Of a DNA stretch of 64,000 nucleotides, positions 43,717 through 53,439 are shown in pieces. Source of the DNA: Anaerococcus pacaensis 9403502 (lineage in GTDB: Bacteria; Bacillota; Clostridia; Tissierellales; Peptoniphilaceae); the NCBI GenBank assembly GCA_000308255.3, contig HG326664.1, positions 382,160 through 446,159 on the forward strand, given 5' to 3'. Under the pieces are notes generated by a model. That model saw only the letters and a program-made list of their open reading frames with translations, did not search any database and had not been told where the DNA came from. The first letter of the stretch is position 1. The number at the start of each line of letters is the position of its first letter. The position numbers and the translations under genes are program-made.

Positions 43717-44462
43717 AGGACACGCTCTCTATACTTGATTGTTAGGTATTGGCTAGGTGTGGTAGTTATTTCATCTTCTGAAAATACTACAAAATCGTGA
43801 TAGTTACTTTCCACATAATCTAGCCAGGCCATACGGTTCTGATTGTTAACTGCAATTGTATCAGGAGTTACAACTACTTGATCACCTGTTTTGAAATTGC
43901 CGTTCAAGATGATTGATAGACCTCGGGTAATATTTCTGATTACTAGTTTAGATGTATTAGCCTTGATAGTAACTTCTATACGCTCTATCTTTACATCATA
44001 AAAGTCGTAATTCAAGTCAGGTATCTTTCCACTACATGTCTTAACCTCACTATACAAGAAGGGGTCTTGACAATGTATGGTAAAAGTCCCTATCCCTTCA
44101 TTTCTATCATATGGCGGGTCTTCAAACTCGAACAATTGTCCGTACCTTACGCCCAATTCATCATCAAAATAAAACCTAACATCATCATTACTTTGTAATA
44201 ACATGTTGAGTCTTTTTGTTTGTTGTAGCCATTCTTCGTTTTTATCTGCTCGCATTAGATAGTGCACCTTGATGTCCCTGCTGGGGTAGTTTTTGCTCAT
44301 CACTATATCCCCATTCCTTCCAGGTACTTTGATTAGGTTAAGGTCAGGGCTAAACAATTGCCTGCCTTCAACATTGATTGTCATGTAGTTATCAAGATAA
44401 TTATCTAGTACTATTCCATTGTAATTCAGTGCACAGTGGCTAAACTCTCTATAATCTACCAT
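43713..44462 (-). CDS. Distal tail protein (Dit)
   Basis: 249 residues with the siphovirus tail-component layout: N-terminal half with FSPDLNLIKVPGRNGDIVMSKNY, and C-terminal galectin-like domain. Dit forms the hexameric ring joining tail tube to baseplate. It lies between the tape measure and Tal genes, the invariant order in Gram-positive siphophages. Confidence 0.85.
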   Translation of the reverse strand: MVDYREFSHCALNYNGIVLDNYLDNYMTINVEGRQLFSPDLNLIKVPGRNGDIVMSKNYPSRDIKVHYLMRADKNEEWLQQTKRLNMLLQSNDDVRFYFDDELGVRYGQLFEFEDPPYDRNEGIGTFTIHCQDPFLYSEVKTCSGKIPDLNYDFYDVKIERIEVTIKANTSKLVIRNITRGLSIILNGNFKTGDQVVVTPDTIAVNNQNRMAWLDYVESNYHDFVVFSEDEITTTPSQYLTIKYRERVL

Positions 44463-44472
44463 AGTGCCCCCT

Positions 44473-47400
44473 TTAGTATATTTCTTCTATTCTTAGCATC
44501 TGTTGTTGATATTGAGTTATATCTTCTACATATGTTTGATATGTTCTACCATTCATTTCCATTTGTAGGATGACAGGTTGTTTTGGTTCATCTTGTAGTT
44601 GATAACTATCAGATGAGTTTAAGTGATCAATATTTGCTCCAATGGTGTCTATCATTAGATTGCTATGAAAATCACGGTTGGTTATGTCTTGTACTTTGCC
44701 CATAGCTTTATCCACAGGTCTTAGTGTATCTTCGATACCATCTGCAAGACCCTCCATGAGATATCCACCATATTCGGTAAATAGTTTAGAAGGTGAGTGT
44801 ATGCCAAAGAACCCTGTGAAGGCGTTGGCTATTTGAGAAGCTACCCCAGTCAGGCTTTCCCAACCTTTGTTCAATCCTTCCCAAAGACCATTTATAATTC
44901 CATTGATTAGGTTAATACCTATGGTTTTGAAGTGTTCGGTATAAATTTTAAACCCTTCGACAATGCGGTCATATATTTTACCAGGTATACTCACAAAACT
45001 GCTTACACCACTTTCAATGCCTGATTTAATATTTCCAGCGATATCCGAACCCTTAGTCTTAAAATCAGATAGTTTATCACCTATCTTTCTGACTAATTCA
45101 GATGCAAGTGATCCCATAGCATCCGTCACAGCTCTCTTTTTATCATCAAAACCAGCTTTTACATTTTCAAGGATGTTTTTACCTTTAGTTCTAAAGTCAG
45201 TCATTTTTTCTGATAGTTTACCTACCAATTGACTTACTACAGATGCCATACTGATTAGCAGTGTCTGAGTCATCTGCACAATACCATCTTTTATGGCTAT
45301 CAGTATGTCTTTACCTTTTAATAAAAAATCAGGTATTGCTTTTACTATTTCTGACAGTAACCCACTAATCACTTTGGCTATGGCTATAACTGAATCTGGC
45401 GTTGCTTTTGCTATACCTTCAATTAGTTTACTAATTATTTCAAAACCTTTAGTTATAAAGGCTGGTAAATTATCAAAAATCCATCTTAATACTTTTCCTA
45501 TAACCTCAGCTATCTTTGTAACTATATATGGAGCATTGTCCGACAATCCTTTTGCAATTTTAGCAACTATCTCATTACCACGCTCTATGAATTTTGGAAA
45601 TTCTTCACCTATAGTTTTTAGTACTTTGGTCAATACAGATAGGATGTTATCAACAGCTTTACCACCGTTGTCCAAGATGCCTTTTGCCAGTTTCCCGATA
45701 AGTTCAACACCCTTGTCTAACACAGTAGGTAAGATATTGGTTATAGCTTTGATTAAGTCGCTCAGGATAGTTCCCATAGCTTTTAGTAAATCTGGCGCAG
45801 TTCTCGTCAAACCTTCACCGATTTTAGTTACTAAACTAATACCAGCATCTAACCATTTTGATAGATTGTTTGTTATAAATTCAAGGGCTTTTCCTATAAC
45901 AGTTGCAATACCTTCAGCCACTTTACCAACATTATTGGTTACACCCTTAAAGATTTCTGAAACAATGCTGATACCTGTTTGATAGATATCAGGTAGAGCT
46001 TTTTTGATACCTTCGATAATCTTCATCACTAGTTCAAGGCCTTGTCCAGCCCATTTTGGTAGGTAGGTTGTAAAGACTGTGATTACAGTTTCGAGTAATC
46101 CACCTATACTATTTTTAAAGCTTTCCCAGTTATTGGATATACCTTGAATTATATTTGCTACAACCTTCACCCCAGCTTCAATAAATGCGTCTAGGCTTTC
46201 AAAAATGCTGGTTATCATTTCACCTATTTTTTCTACTACAGTAGGTGCAGAATTCACTATTCCTGTTGCAATTTGGTTTATGAGTTCAGTACCAGATGAC
46301 AGAAATTGTGGTAGGTAGGTTTTGATGTTGGCCTTAAGTGTATTAAAAATGTTTGAAGCTTTATTAGTTATATCAGGCAATGCAACTGCAAAACCATCTC
46401 CAATTTGTTTAATTAGATCTAGGCCATTTTGAGCTAGACTTGGTAATAAAATTTTAAGGGCTATCATGATGCCCTCATAGACTTTATCTATGATTTGTTT
46501 ACCATTGTCTAATAGCTTACCAAAATTACCCACTATTGATGTAATTATGGTACTTATCAACCTTGCCCCAGCTCCTGCTATTTTAGGTATTTGATTGGTT
46601 ACACCTTTAATAACTTCGCTCATTGCCCCAATACCTTTTTGGTACAGTGAAGGGAAATAAGAATTGATTGTATTTAGCAGTTGTGTAATTATCGACCCAA
46701 CTCTGTTTGTCACAGTTTCCGCATTTGTAGATATTGAGTTTATTATGTGGGTATAAATGCTATCCACCCAACCTGCGACAGTTGGCATATAGGCTTGTAT
46801 CTGTCCACCGATTGTGTCAAATAAACTTACTGCGGACTCTGCTATACCTTCAATGTTATTACCAATTCCTTTGATAATCTCATTAGCTATCGATACTCCT
46901 ATCGCTAGGAAACTAGGTAGATAATCTTTTAAAGTTTTAATTATGCTGTTTAGTAATTGTGCCAACTGATTTATCACATGTTGGGCATTACGTGCTATAC
47001 CCCCACCTATACTGCTAGCAATTTCTAGACCTTTACTAGCAATAGATGGCATATAACCATTGATCGTGTTTACAATGTCTACAAAAAGACTGGTCACTCT
47101 AGCAATGATTTGTGGAGCCCATTTAGTGATTTGGTCAGCAATAGTGCCAAAGAGTTGATAGGCCATATCAGCCATTGGTTTTAGATATGTTTGACCAAGT
47201 GCAAGCACATTGTCAATCACAGTCCCTATCGCATCTGCTACGTTTCCAGCCACTCGGGTTATTCCTGACACAATTGATGCTATTAAATCAAAACCCAAAG
47301 CTACAACACTTGGGGCTAATTTTTGAAAACCTGCAGTCAATTCTTGGATTATTGATACCACTGCAGTTTGGATTGTAGGTAGCATTTGTTTGATGCCACT

Positions 47401-50400
47401 TACAATAGTTGATAGGATATCAATACCAATATCAATTATCTTTGGCATAAGTGTTGATGCTGTAGTTATCAAAGTGGACATGATACTATTTACCGCAGTG
47501 GTAATAAATGGCATAGAATTCTTGATGCCAGTCAAAATGTTACTTATAACATCTGCGCCCACATCTACTAACTGTGGTAGATATTTGACTAATATTTCCA
47601 CTATAGTTGTAGCTACTTTAGTGACTATTTGTGTTATAACTGGCATGGCTTCAGATATGCCTGATGCCAACTTTTTCACCATACCTAGACCCCAGTCTAT
47701 AACTGTTGGTGCATAGGTTTTTACAAGTGCGACAATGCCAGAAAATAGTGTTGATATTGCATTGCCTATAAGAGGAGCATTGTCTTTAATGGCTTGGACT
47801 ATTTTGCCAAACAGGTCTACTACAACTGTCACTATCCTTGGTAGGTTTTCCGCGATTATGCTGATTACCTTACCCATCACATTACCAATGACTTCAATCA
47901 CGGTTGGTAGTACTTTTGATATACCATCAATGATTGCTCCAAGGATTTTTCCACCCTGTTCTATTATGGTTGGTAGGTTTTCCTGGATTACATTTAGTAT
48001 AGATCCAATTATTTTACCAACAGCTTCTACTATTAAAGGTAGATTTTTGATAATTCCATCAACTATCTTTGTCAAAATGCCAATGCCAGCATCTAATATA
48101 GCTGGTAAATGTTTACCAATCGTTTCTATCAGACTAGTTATTATCTTAGTACCAGCCTCAATAATTTTAGGCATAGCATTAGATAAACCGTCGACTAATG
48201 AGTTTATGATATTAACCGCAAACTCTGCAATTTCAGGCAATACGTTGCTAATCGCTTGTACAAGACCTGTCACTATATCTTTAGCTACACTTATTATAGT
48301 AGGTAAATAAGTCTTAATAGTTTTTGTAAGTGAATTAACAATGGATAAGCCCACCTCTACTATCTTTGGTAGAGCAGTCATAAAACTGTCTATTAATTTG
48401 CTGGCCACATCTTTGCCTGTAGATATGATTGTTGGTAGGGCGTTTTTAATTCCCTCAATCAAACTTTTAACCAGCGATTTGCCTACACGGATAAACTCTG
48501 GCACTGCTTCTTTGATTACTCTAATCACAGTTGTAATCAAATTCTTGCCAGCAGTCATTATTGCTGGAGCATTATCTTTTATTATCCCTACTACATTGCC
48601 TATCAATTTGCCCACAGCCTCTAATATCTGTGGCCTAGATTTCATCAATGATTCAAGGATTCTACTTATCAATTGTGTCGCAGTGTCTATAATCTCTGGT
48701 AATGCTTTTAGCAGTCCTTTTGCAAGAGTGCTAGCTATTTCTACACCTTTTTGCAAAATGGTTGGTAGGTATTTTTGGATTGTAGATGTAATTTTTGATA
48801 GGATTTCAAGACTTGTAGATACAAATTGAGGTAGATAGTTTTTGATTGTGGCGATTATTTTAGATAGTACTTCAGATGTTAAATCCAGTATATATGGTAG
48901 GTTATTTTTTACCGTAGTAGTTACTTTTGCTACTATCTCTCGGGTTAAATCTAGTAACTGAGGTAGATATTGTTTTACCTTAGCAGTAAATTTTGATAGT
49001 ATTCCTGAAGCTAGCTCAAGAACCTGTGGCAAATGGGCTTTTATACTCTCAATCAACCTACCCACTATCTCTTTACCAACGTGTACAATTGTTGGTAGAT
49101 ATTGTTTTACTAGGCTTGCAATGCCATTAAATAAATTGGATATGGTGCTTTTTATAGCAGGTAGATTGCTTTTAAGACCTTCAGAAAACTGACCATAGTA
49201 CATTTTGACAGTATTTGCTAACTTACTAAAAGTTTCTTGCAGGCTAGCTTTAATCAGTGGCCAAGATTGTTGGGTTTGACCCGCAATCATTTTGCCAAGG
49301 TTTACTGCAGATTTGACAAGCTTAGGCATAGACTCACCTATTATTGATATCACATTGTTGATATTCTCACCTAATCTTCGTATAAGGTTTGGTGTGGCAA
49401 CTATAATACCTTGTGCAATGTTATTTACAGCTTGTACGCCTAGATCTAAGAAACCTGATAGGTCACTTTTAACATAAGATAAAGTATTTTCTATCCCAGA
49501 TTCAAGGCTTTTTACCACTTTTGGTGCAGTTACTTGTATTCCTGACAAGATGCTGTTGACAATATCTATTCCTAACTGTTTTAAATCAGGATAGGCTCTT
49601 TTTACAAAGGTACTTAAAGCTTTTGGGGTGTTTCTGATAACTCTACCTAACATTGGTATAAAGTTATTTTTCAAAAATATAACTGTATTATCAGCCAGCG
49701 CAATTGCAGATTCAAATATGTTTTCATCTATCGCAATATTCCCAAGTACATCTAAAAACGCACTCTTCATTGCATTAAAAGACCCCGATACAGTTTCAGA
49801 AGCTTCAAGTGCAGTAGTGCCTGTAATGCCTAAATCTTCTTGTATCACGTGGATAGCCTCTATCATGTCTGCAAAACTATCCATACTGTATTCAATACCA
49901 GTGATTTTCTCAGCATTTTTTAAAAGACGTGCCATCTCACCCTTAGTACCACTGTAACCAAGGCGGAGGTTATCTAGCATTGTAAAGTTATCTTTTGCAA
50001 AACCTTGATAAGCATGCTGTATATCGGCTATATTTGTACCAAATTTATTTGCATTGTCCGACATATCTCTCATAGCTATATCTGCTATATCGGCCGCTTT
50101 TGCAGTATCTTTGCCTGTAGATTGTAAGAGAGAGGCCGCAAATTTTGTAACCTGCTCCATGTACTCATTTGCTGATACCTGAGCTGTTTTGTATCCATTC
50201 TTTGCATAATCTCTTACTGTATCTGCACTTTCTTTAAAAAGGGTTTCTACACCGCCAATAGACTGTTCAAGCTTAGCACCTTGACTAATACTTTGTGCTA
50301 CTGCTGTACCTATACCAGCAGATACTATTATCTTCTTTGCACTGCTAGCTATTCTGCTTCCCAGTGTTTCTCCAGCACTATCGCCAGCAACACCCATTTC

Positions 50401-50487
50401 GCCATTCAGCTCTCTAGTTATTTTGCCTGATATACCCAAAGCAGATGGCACTATCTGGACATAAGCTTTACCTAATTCTGTAGCCAT
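44473..50487 (-). CDS. Tail tape measure protein
   Basis: 2004 residues. The first 250 residues have the usual TMP start (KLEQSIGGVETLFKESADTV, ATKFAASLLQSTGKD-like region, and LGYSGTKGEMARLLKNAEKI). From about 260 to 1880 it is an almost unbroken run of 22-residue repeats of the type LPxIIxxGxxIxxxIxxGIxxx, dozens of copies. The C-terminus contains FFGIHSPSKLF and GLADGIEDTLRPV, found in many TMPs. By the usual rule of about 0.15 nm per residue it predicts a tail near 300 nm. No lytic domain was seen. Confidence 0.95.
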   Translation of the reverse strand: MATELGKAYVQIVPSALGISGKITRELNGEMGVAGDSAGETLGSRIASSAKKIIVSAGIGTAVAQSISQGAKLEQSIGGVETLFKESADTVRDYAKNGYKTAQVSANEYMEQVTKFAASLLQSTGKDTAKAADIADIAMRDMSDNANKFGTNIADIQHAYQGFAKDNFTMLDNLRLGYSGTKGEMARLLKNAEKITGIEYSMDSFADMIEAIHVIQEDLGITGTTALEASETVSGSFNAMKSAFLDVLGNIAIDENIFESAIALADNTVIFLKNNFIPMLGRVIRNTPKALSTFVKRAYPDLKQLGIDIVNSILSGIQVTAPKVVKSLESGIENTLSYVKSDLSGFLDLGVQAVNNIAQGIIVATPNLIRRLGENINNVISIIGESMPKLVKSAVNLGKMIAGQTQQSWPLIKASLQETFSKLANTVKMYYGQFSEGLKSNLPAIKSTISNLFNGIASLVKQYLPTIVHVGKEIVGRLIESIKAHLPQVLELASGILSKFTAKVKQYLPQLLDLTREIVAKVTTTVKNNLPYILDLTSEVLSKIIATIKNYLPQFVSTSLEILSKITSTIQKYLPTILQKGVEIASTLAKGLLKALPEIIDTATQLISRILESLMKSRPQILEAVGKLIGNVVGIIKDNAPAIMTAGKNLITTVIRVIKEAVPEFIRVGKSLVKSLIEGIKNALPTIISTGKDVASKLIDSFMTALPKIVEVGLSIVNSLTKTIKTYLPTIISVAKDIVTGLVQAISNVLPEIAEFAVNIINSLVDGLSNAMPKIIEAGTKIITSLIETIGKHLPAILDAGIGILTKIVDGIIKNLPLIVEAVGKIIGSILNVIQENLPTIIEQGGKILGAIIDGISKVLPTVIEVIGNVMGKVISIIAENLPRIVTVVVDLFGKIVQAIKDNAPLIGNAISTLFSGIVALVKTYAPTVIDWGLGMVKKLASGISEAMPVITQIVTKVATTIVEILVKYLPQLVDVGADVISNILTGIKNSMPFITTAVNSIMSTLITTASTLMPKIIDIGIDILSTIVSGIKQMLPTIQTAVVSIIQELTAGFQKLAPSVVALGFDLIASIVSGITRVAGNVADAIGTVIDNVLALGQTYLKPMADMAYQLFGTIADQITKWAPQIIARVTSLFVDIVNTINGYMPSIASKGLEIASSIGGGIARNAQHVINQLAQLLNSIIKTLKDYLPSFLAIGVSIANEIIKGIGNNIEGIAESAVSLFDTIGGQIQAYMPTVAGWVDSIYTHIINSISTNAETVTNRVGSIITQLLNTINSYFPSLYQKGIGAMSEVIKGVTNQIPKIAGAGARLISTIITSIVGNFGKLLDNGKQIIDKVYEGIMIALKILLPSLAQNGLDLIKQIGDGFAVALPDITNKASNIFNTLKANIKTYLPQFLSSGTELINQIATGIVNSAPTVVEKIGEMITSIFESLDAFIEAGVKVVANIIQGISNNWESFKNSIGGLLETVITVFTTYLPKWAGQGLELVMKIIEGIKKALPDIYQTGISIVSEIFKGVTNNVGKVAEGIATVIGKALEFITNNLSKWLDAGISLVTKIGEGLTRTAPDLLKAMGTILSDLIKAITNILPTVLDKGVELIGKLAKGILDNGGKAVDNILSVLTKVLKTIGEEFPKFIERGNEIVAKIAKGLSDNAPYIVTKIAEVIGKVLRWIFDNLPAFITKGFEIISKLIEGIAKATPDSVIAIAKVISGLLSEIVKAIPDFLLKGKDILIAIKDGIVQMTQTLLISMASVVSQLVGKLSEKMTDFRTKGKNILENVKAGFDDKKRAVTDAMGSLASELVRKIGDKLSDFKTKGSDIAGNIKSGIESGVSSFVSIPGKIYDRIVEGFKIYTEHFKTIGINLINGIINGLWEGLNKGWESLTGVASQIANAFTGFFGIHSPSKLFTEYGGYLMEGLADGIEDTLRPVDKAMGKVQDITNRDFHSNLMIDTIGANIDHLNSSDSYQLQDEPKQPVILQMEMNGRTYQTYVEDITQYQQQMLRIEEIY

Positions 50488-50489
50488 GG

Positions 50490-50879
50490 TTAACCCCCTT
50501 TCTCTTCTTCACTATTTGCTATCTGATTCCATAGAGCTTCAAAATCTTCGGCTGTTTGGAACTGGATGTTTTCTTTGATTTCTTCTTCTGTAGCTTCCTT
50601 GCCATTGATCAAGTCGACTACTGACTGAGGTTTGTTTTTACCTTTTTGTGCATCTTTGGTTTTGCTCCATACTAGCCAACTTAAGTAGTCGGTGATACTT
50701 GCTAGTAGATAAGTATTTAAACTAACCTGCATACCACTCATAGCACGTTTTATCCTAGAGTCATTACTTAAACCCATAGCAAAAAGAGCTACCCTCATAG
50801 GTGGTAGCTCTCTGTAATCATATATGTTATAAGTTTCCGCTAGGTCGCATTCCAAAGCATCTTCATCAACTACAATCAT
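50490..50879 (-). CDS. Tail assembly chaperone, downstream frame (DUF5361-like)
   Basis: 129 residues from the first ATG, but no ribosome binding site precedes that ATG. The frame is open upstream to the slippery site at 50897-50903, so translation most likely arrives by -1 frameshift from the 86-residue gene. The content (helical, SDDYLSWLVWSKTKDAQKGKNK-like middle, RVALFAMGLSNDSRI) is like the T part of G/T chaperones. It binds tape measure protein during tail assembly. Confidence 0.75.
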   Translation of the reverse strand: MIVVDEDALECDLAETYNIYDYRELPPMRVALFAMGLSNDSRIKRAMSGMQVSLNTYLLASITDYLSWLVWSKTKDAQKGKNKPQSVVDLINGKEATEEEIKENIQFQTAEDFEALWNQIANSEEEKGG

Positions 50880-50893
50880 GTGGGCAAGGTTTA

Positions 50894-51154
50894 CTAGTTT
50901 TTTGTTTCTTTACCGCTTGATAGTATCTCTGCTAATTCATCTGCAACTTTTTCAGCATCAACTCGACCGTTTTCATCTTCAAGGTGTTTTAGTAGAGCTT
51001 CTTCTTGCTCTTCACCTAGTAACTTTTCTAAAACTGCAGGAAATCTCAAAGGGTTTTCCTCCATTTTTGATAAGTCTTTTATAAAACGGTAGTCATTTAA
51101 TTTTGTTTCGTCGATTTCAAATTTAAAACCTGATTGTGTCTTTCCCTTTATCAT
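50894..51154 (-). CDS. Tail assembly chaperone, upstream frame (gpG-like)
   Basis: 86 residues: a small beta-rich start (KGKTQSGFKFEIDETKLNDY) and a helical tail. It starts within the tail tube stop (TAATG) and ends KETKN at a slippery heptamer. Counterpart of lambda gpG. A minority of ribosomes should shift into the downstream frame to give a fusion of about 221 residues. Confidence 0.8.
   Translation of the reverse strand: MIKGKTQSGFKFEIDETKLNDYRFIKDLSKMEENPLRFPAVLEKLLGEEQEEALLKHLEDENGRVDAEKVADELAEILSSGKETKN
50897..50903 (-). other. Predicted -1 frameshift site A-AAA-AAC
   Basis: On the minus strand the codons ACA AAA AAC are followed at once by the stop TAG. The heptamer is in the correct phase (X XXY YYZ). 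After slipping, the reading continues CTA GTA AAC CTT GCC CAC ATG ATT without a stop into the 129-residue frame. Confidence 0.85.
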
Positions 51155-51747
51155 TATCTACCTGTGCCCCCAGTGTTGGTTGTAGGTGTGGTAGAACCTT
51201 TTTTGATATATTGATAGTGTGTATATCCATCTTCATCTGGGTTACACTTAACAGTGATTGGGAAACCTGTAGCATCACCATCTGTGTAGGCAATCTCACC
51301 ATCTTGGATTACTTCCCCTTTAGGGATTACCATACGTTTGATGTAACCACCTTTTAGTACGGTGTCGATTACAAAGACTTTCATCTCTCTTGGTTGTGCA
51401 TTGACTTTTACAGTCATACCAGCTTCTGGGTTACCAGTTACATTATCATCACCGTATACAAATTTTAGTACATCTTCATTGATAGACTCGATTAGTGTGA
51501 AGCTAAACTCATCACTAGATCCTGTATAAAGTGTTAGTACAGTATCACCGCCCCATGCTCTAATCTCATCTGTATCTCTTGTAGAGTTATTTGTGAGTCC
51601 ATCTTCAGATACATATCCTAAAGACTTAAAAGCTTGGTTAAGTGCTCCATCTGCTGTTGTAGGTAGGGTTGTACCAAGTGGAGCAACTTTAATACCACCA
51701 TCAATTTTAGGTTTACCATAAGTTACGTGTTCTGCTCTTTGTGCCAT
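51154..51747 (-). CDS. Major tail (tube) protein
   Basis: 197 residues, beta-rich, beginning with AEHVTYGKPKIDGGIKVAPL and containing FTLIESINEDVLKFVYGDDNV, features of the tail tube proteins of HK97/TP901-like phages. The final 15 residues (KKGSTTPTTNTGGTGR) are a flexible Thr/Gly tail. It lies just before the chaperone genes, as usual. Confidence 0.82.
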   Translation of the reverse strand: MAQRAEHVTYGKPKIDGGIKVAPLGTTLPTTADGALNQAFKSLGYVSEDGLTNNSTRDTDEIRAWGGDTVLTLYTGSSDEFSFTLIESINEDVLKFVYGDDNVTGNPEAGMTVKVNAQPREMKVFVIDTVLKGGYIKRMVIPKGEVIQDGEIAYTDGDATGFPITVKCNPDEDGYTHYQYIKKGSTTPTTNTGGTGR

Positions 51748-51776
51748 AATTTTTGTCCTTCCTTAAAAATAAGCAA

Positions 51777-52112
51777 TTAAAAAGCGATATCGTATACCGC
51801 TTGGTATCTATATCGCTTAGTTGTTATATCAGTAAAGTTATAGTCTGAGTTAAGTTTTGCTTTACCGATATCTACAAAATATATTGAATTATCCATTGCC
51901 ACTTTTACTTCTTCATTCAGTTCGCTAGCTTCATACATGCTTTCCGCATAGCTTTGAAATGCGAAAGTAGCTTTTCTTATTTGGTCATCTTTACCCCCGC
52001 CAGTTTTTTCAAAGAGTACATATCGTTTAGGTTTCTCTTTTGGTTCTTCAAGATATACTGGGACACTCATAACGGTGTCGAGGTAATTTTTTAACATTAT
52101 CTCTATTGTCAT
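51777..52112 (-). CDS. Tail terminator-like protein
   Basis: 111 residues with alternating beta strands (VPVYLEEPKEKPKRYVLFEKTG, RYRYQAVYDIAF). Size and place, immediately before the tail tube gene, fit the tail terminator of siphophages. The sequence alone is only suggestive. Confidence 0.6.
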   Translation of the reverse strand: MTIEIMLKNYLDTVMSVPVYLEEPKEKPKRYVLFEKTGGGKDDQIRKATFAFQSYAESMYEASELNEEVKVAMDNSIYFVDIGKAKLNSDYNFTDITTKRYRYQAVYDIAF

Positions 52113-52348
52113 TGTAAATTCTTCAAAATGGTGTTGTTCTTTAGATTATCTCTCTTAGCACTATGACTTTCAGCATAGACAGATGCGTTGGCACGGTTTG
52201 TACCTACAAAAGTGTCAGCCTTATAACCAGCTCCACATGCGCTTGCGGTTTGATTTGCATGTGTTTTTAAAACCTTTTGCATTTCTGAACCACGTAATAA
52301 TTGTCTTACACCATCTCTATTCAATTCAAATTTGATTTTATTAGCCAT
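52109..52348 (-). CDS. HK97 gp10-like tail completion protein
   Basis: 79 residues: FELNRDGVRQLLRGSEMQKV, then ASACGAGYKADTFVGTNRANA, then RDNLKNNTILKNL. This is the pattern of minor HK97 gp10-like head-tail joining proteins. Its ends overlap both neighbours by four to eight bases. Confidence 0.68.
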   Translation of the reverse strand: MANKIKFELNRDGVRQLLRGSEMQKVLKTHANQTASACGAGYKADTFVGTNRANASVYAESHSAKRDNLKNNTILKNLQ

Positions 52349-52694
52349 AACGCTCCACCATTATCTTCTTATTCCACTCTAGGGGTATCATTTCTTCGAT
52401 TCCCTGGGTAACAAAACCAAAAGTTCTAAATTTCTGACCAAAAAATTCAACTGTCCTGTCTTCCCACTCAAAAGGGTCTCCTTTTGGGATTCCTAGAGTG
52501 TAGATAGCTCTTTTTCCGTATAATTCTAGATTGTGTACGATATCATCACTTGTAGGATGACCTACAAGCACATTATCTATTTCTCTTGGTATTTCTTCTA
52601 CTATTGGCCTACCAAAGGGATCAGTACCACGGGTCACCTGGTCGTGGAGAGTGATAGTAATACCCTTGATATGCCTCGCAGGTTGATATGTCAT
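52341..52694 (-). CDS. Head-tail stopper / head closure-like protein
   Basis: 117 residues, beta-rich: ITITLHDQVTRGTDPFGRPI, then VEFFGQKFRTFGFVTQGIE. Placed between the adaptor and gp10-like genes, as head closure proteins are. AGGGGG lies upstream of the ATG. It overlaps the end of the preceding gene by 74 bases in another frame, unusually long for this operon. Confidence 0.58.
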   Translation of the reverse strand: MTYQPARHIKGITITLHDQVTRGTDPFGRPIVEEIPREIDNVLVGHPTSDDIVHNLELYGKRAIYTLGIPKGDPFEWEDRTVEFFGQKFRTFGFVTQGIEEMIPLEWNKKIMVERYG

Positions 52695-53112
52695 ATAGCT
52701 CTAACCCCCTTATTCTTTGTCGGCCAAAACCCAGTTTGGCAAGTTCTGATTTTTTGATAAACAGTCCTCCACCTGGGTTTAAGAAAGTACCGCTAAAACT
52801 ATAACCCATAGCTGACTCGCTATATTGACTCAAAGGTTCAGCAGTAGTAGATGTCATAAGATTTCTTGCGACTATGTCTACTACTACCGACTTATAAGTA
52901 TTCCTATATCCTGGTATATGGTCAATCATGTACTCTAGATTTTTTCCAGAATTATAGGCCTCCAGCTTCAATTGGTCTTCTACTATAGGTAGTAGGTTTT
53001 CAGCTTTTGTTAGTTCTTCAGAGTCTAATGGTCTAAATAGATCAATAACATCATCAACAGTCACATGACCTTTTAAACCTTTATCATCATTGCAATTATT
53101 ACAGCATGCCAT
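52621..53112 (-). CDS. Head-tail adaptor-like protein
   Basis: 163 residues. The N-terminus has a cysteine cluster (ACCNNC), then VTVDDVIDLFRPLDSEELTK and a helical core typical of gp6/gp15-like connector proteins. The last 24 residues are encoded in the 74-base overlap with the next gene. It follows the capsid genes in standard order. Confidence 0.65.
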   Translation of the reverse strand: MACCNNCNDDKGLKGHVTVDDVIDLFRPLDSEELTKAENLLPIVEDQLKLEAYNSGKNLEYMIDHIPGYRNTYKSVVVDIVARNLMTSTTAEPLSQYSESAMGYSFSGTFLNPGGGLFIKKSELAKLGFGRQRIRGLELYDISTCEAYQGYYYHSPRPGDPWY

Positions 53113-53120
53113 AATTGCTC

Positions 53121-53438
53121 CTATCTGTTTTCTTCTATGAGTGCGATTAATTCATCCTTTGTCATCTTAGTGTTATGCTCTACATCCATAGAAAATAAAA
53201 GCTCTGATAAGTCGGACTTTGTCAGAGATTCTAGGTCGTTGGGTATTTCTATTTTGGAAACTACTGGTTTTTCTGCTTCTTCTTTGACTTTCTTTTCTTT
53301 AGTTTGGGTTTTTGCTTTTTCCACTCTTGCCTGTTCTCTAAAGTTTTCAATCTCATCTGTGAGCACCCAGTTTTTCCCTTTGATTTCTTGATTGGTTACT
53401 ATTTTATTGCCAGTTAAGATGTTAGTGTACTTAAACAT
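53121..53438 (-). CDS. Capsid-associated protein with HeH/SAP-like C-terminus
   Basis: 105 residues: N-terminal segment, a charged lysine/glutamate-rich linker (about 40-65) and a C-terminal helix-extension-helix motif LESLTKSDLSELLFSMDVEH followed by MTKDELIALIEE. Such small Rho-N/HeH proteins commonly follow the major capsid gene. Role unproven. Confidence 0.62.
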   Translation of the reverse strand: MFKYTNILTGNKIVTNQEIKGKNWVLTDEIENFREQARVEKAKTQTKEKKVKEEAEKPVVSKIEIPNDLESLTKSDLSELLFSMDVEHNTKMTKDELIALIEENR

Positions 53439-53439
53439 C

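Noticed and set aside
45293..48829. Several long plus-strand ORFs (229, 191, 162 residues)
   Set aside because: All are antisense to the repetitive tape measure gene; open frames opposite a repeat gene arise from its periodic codon pattern.
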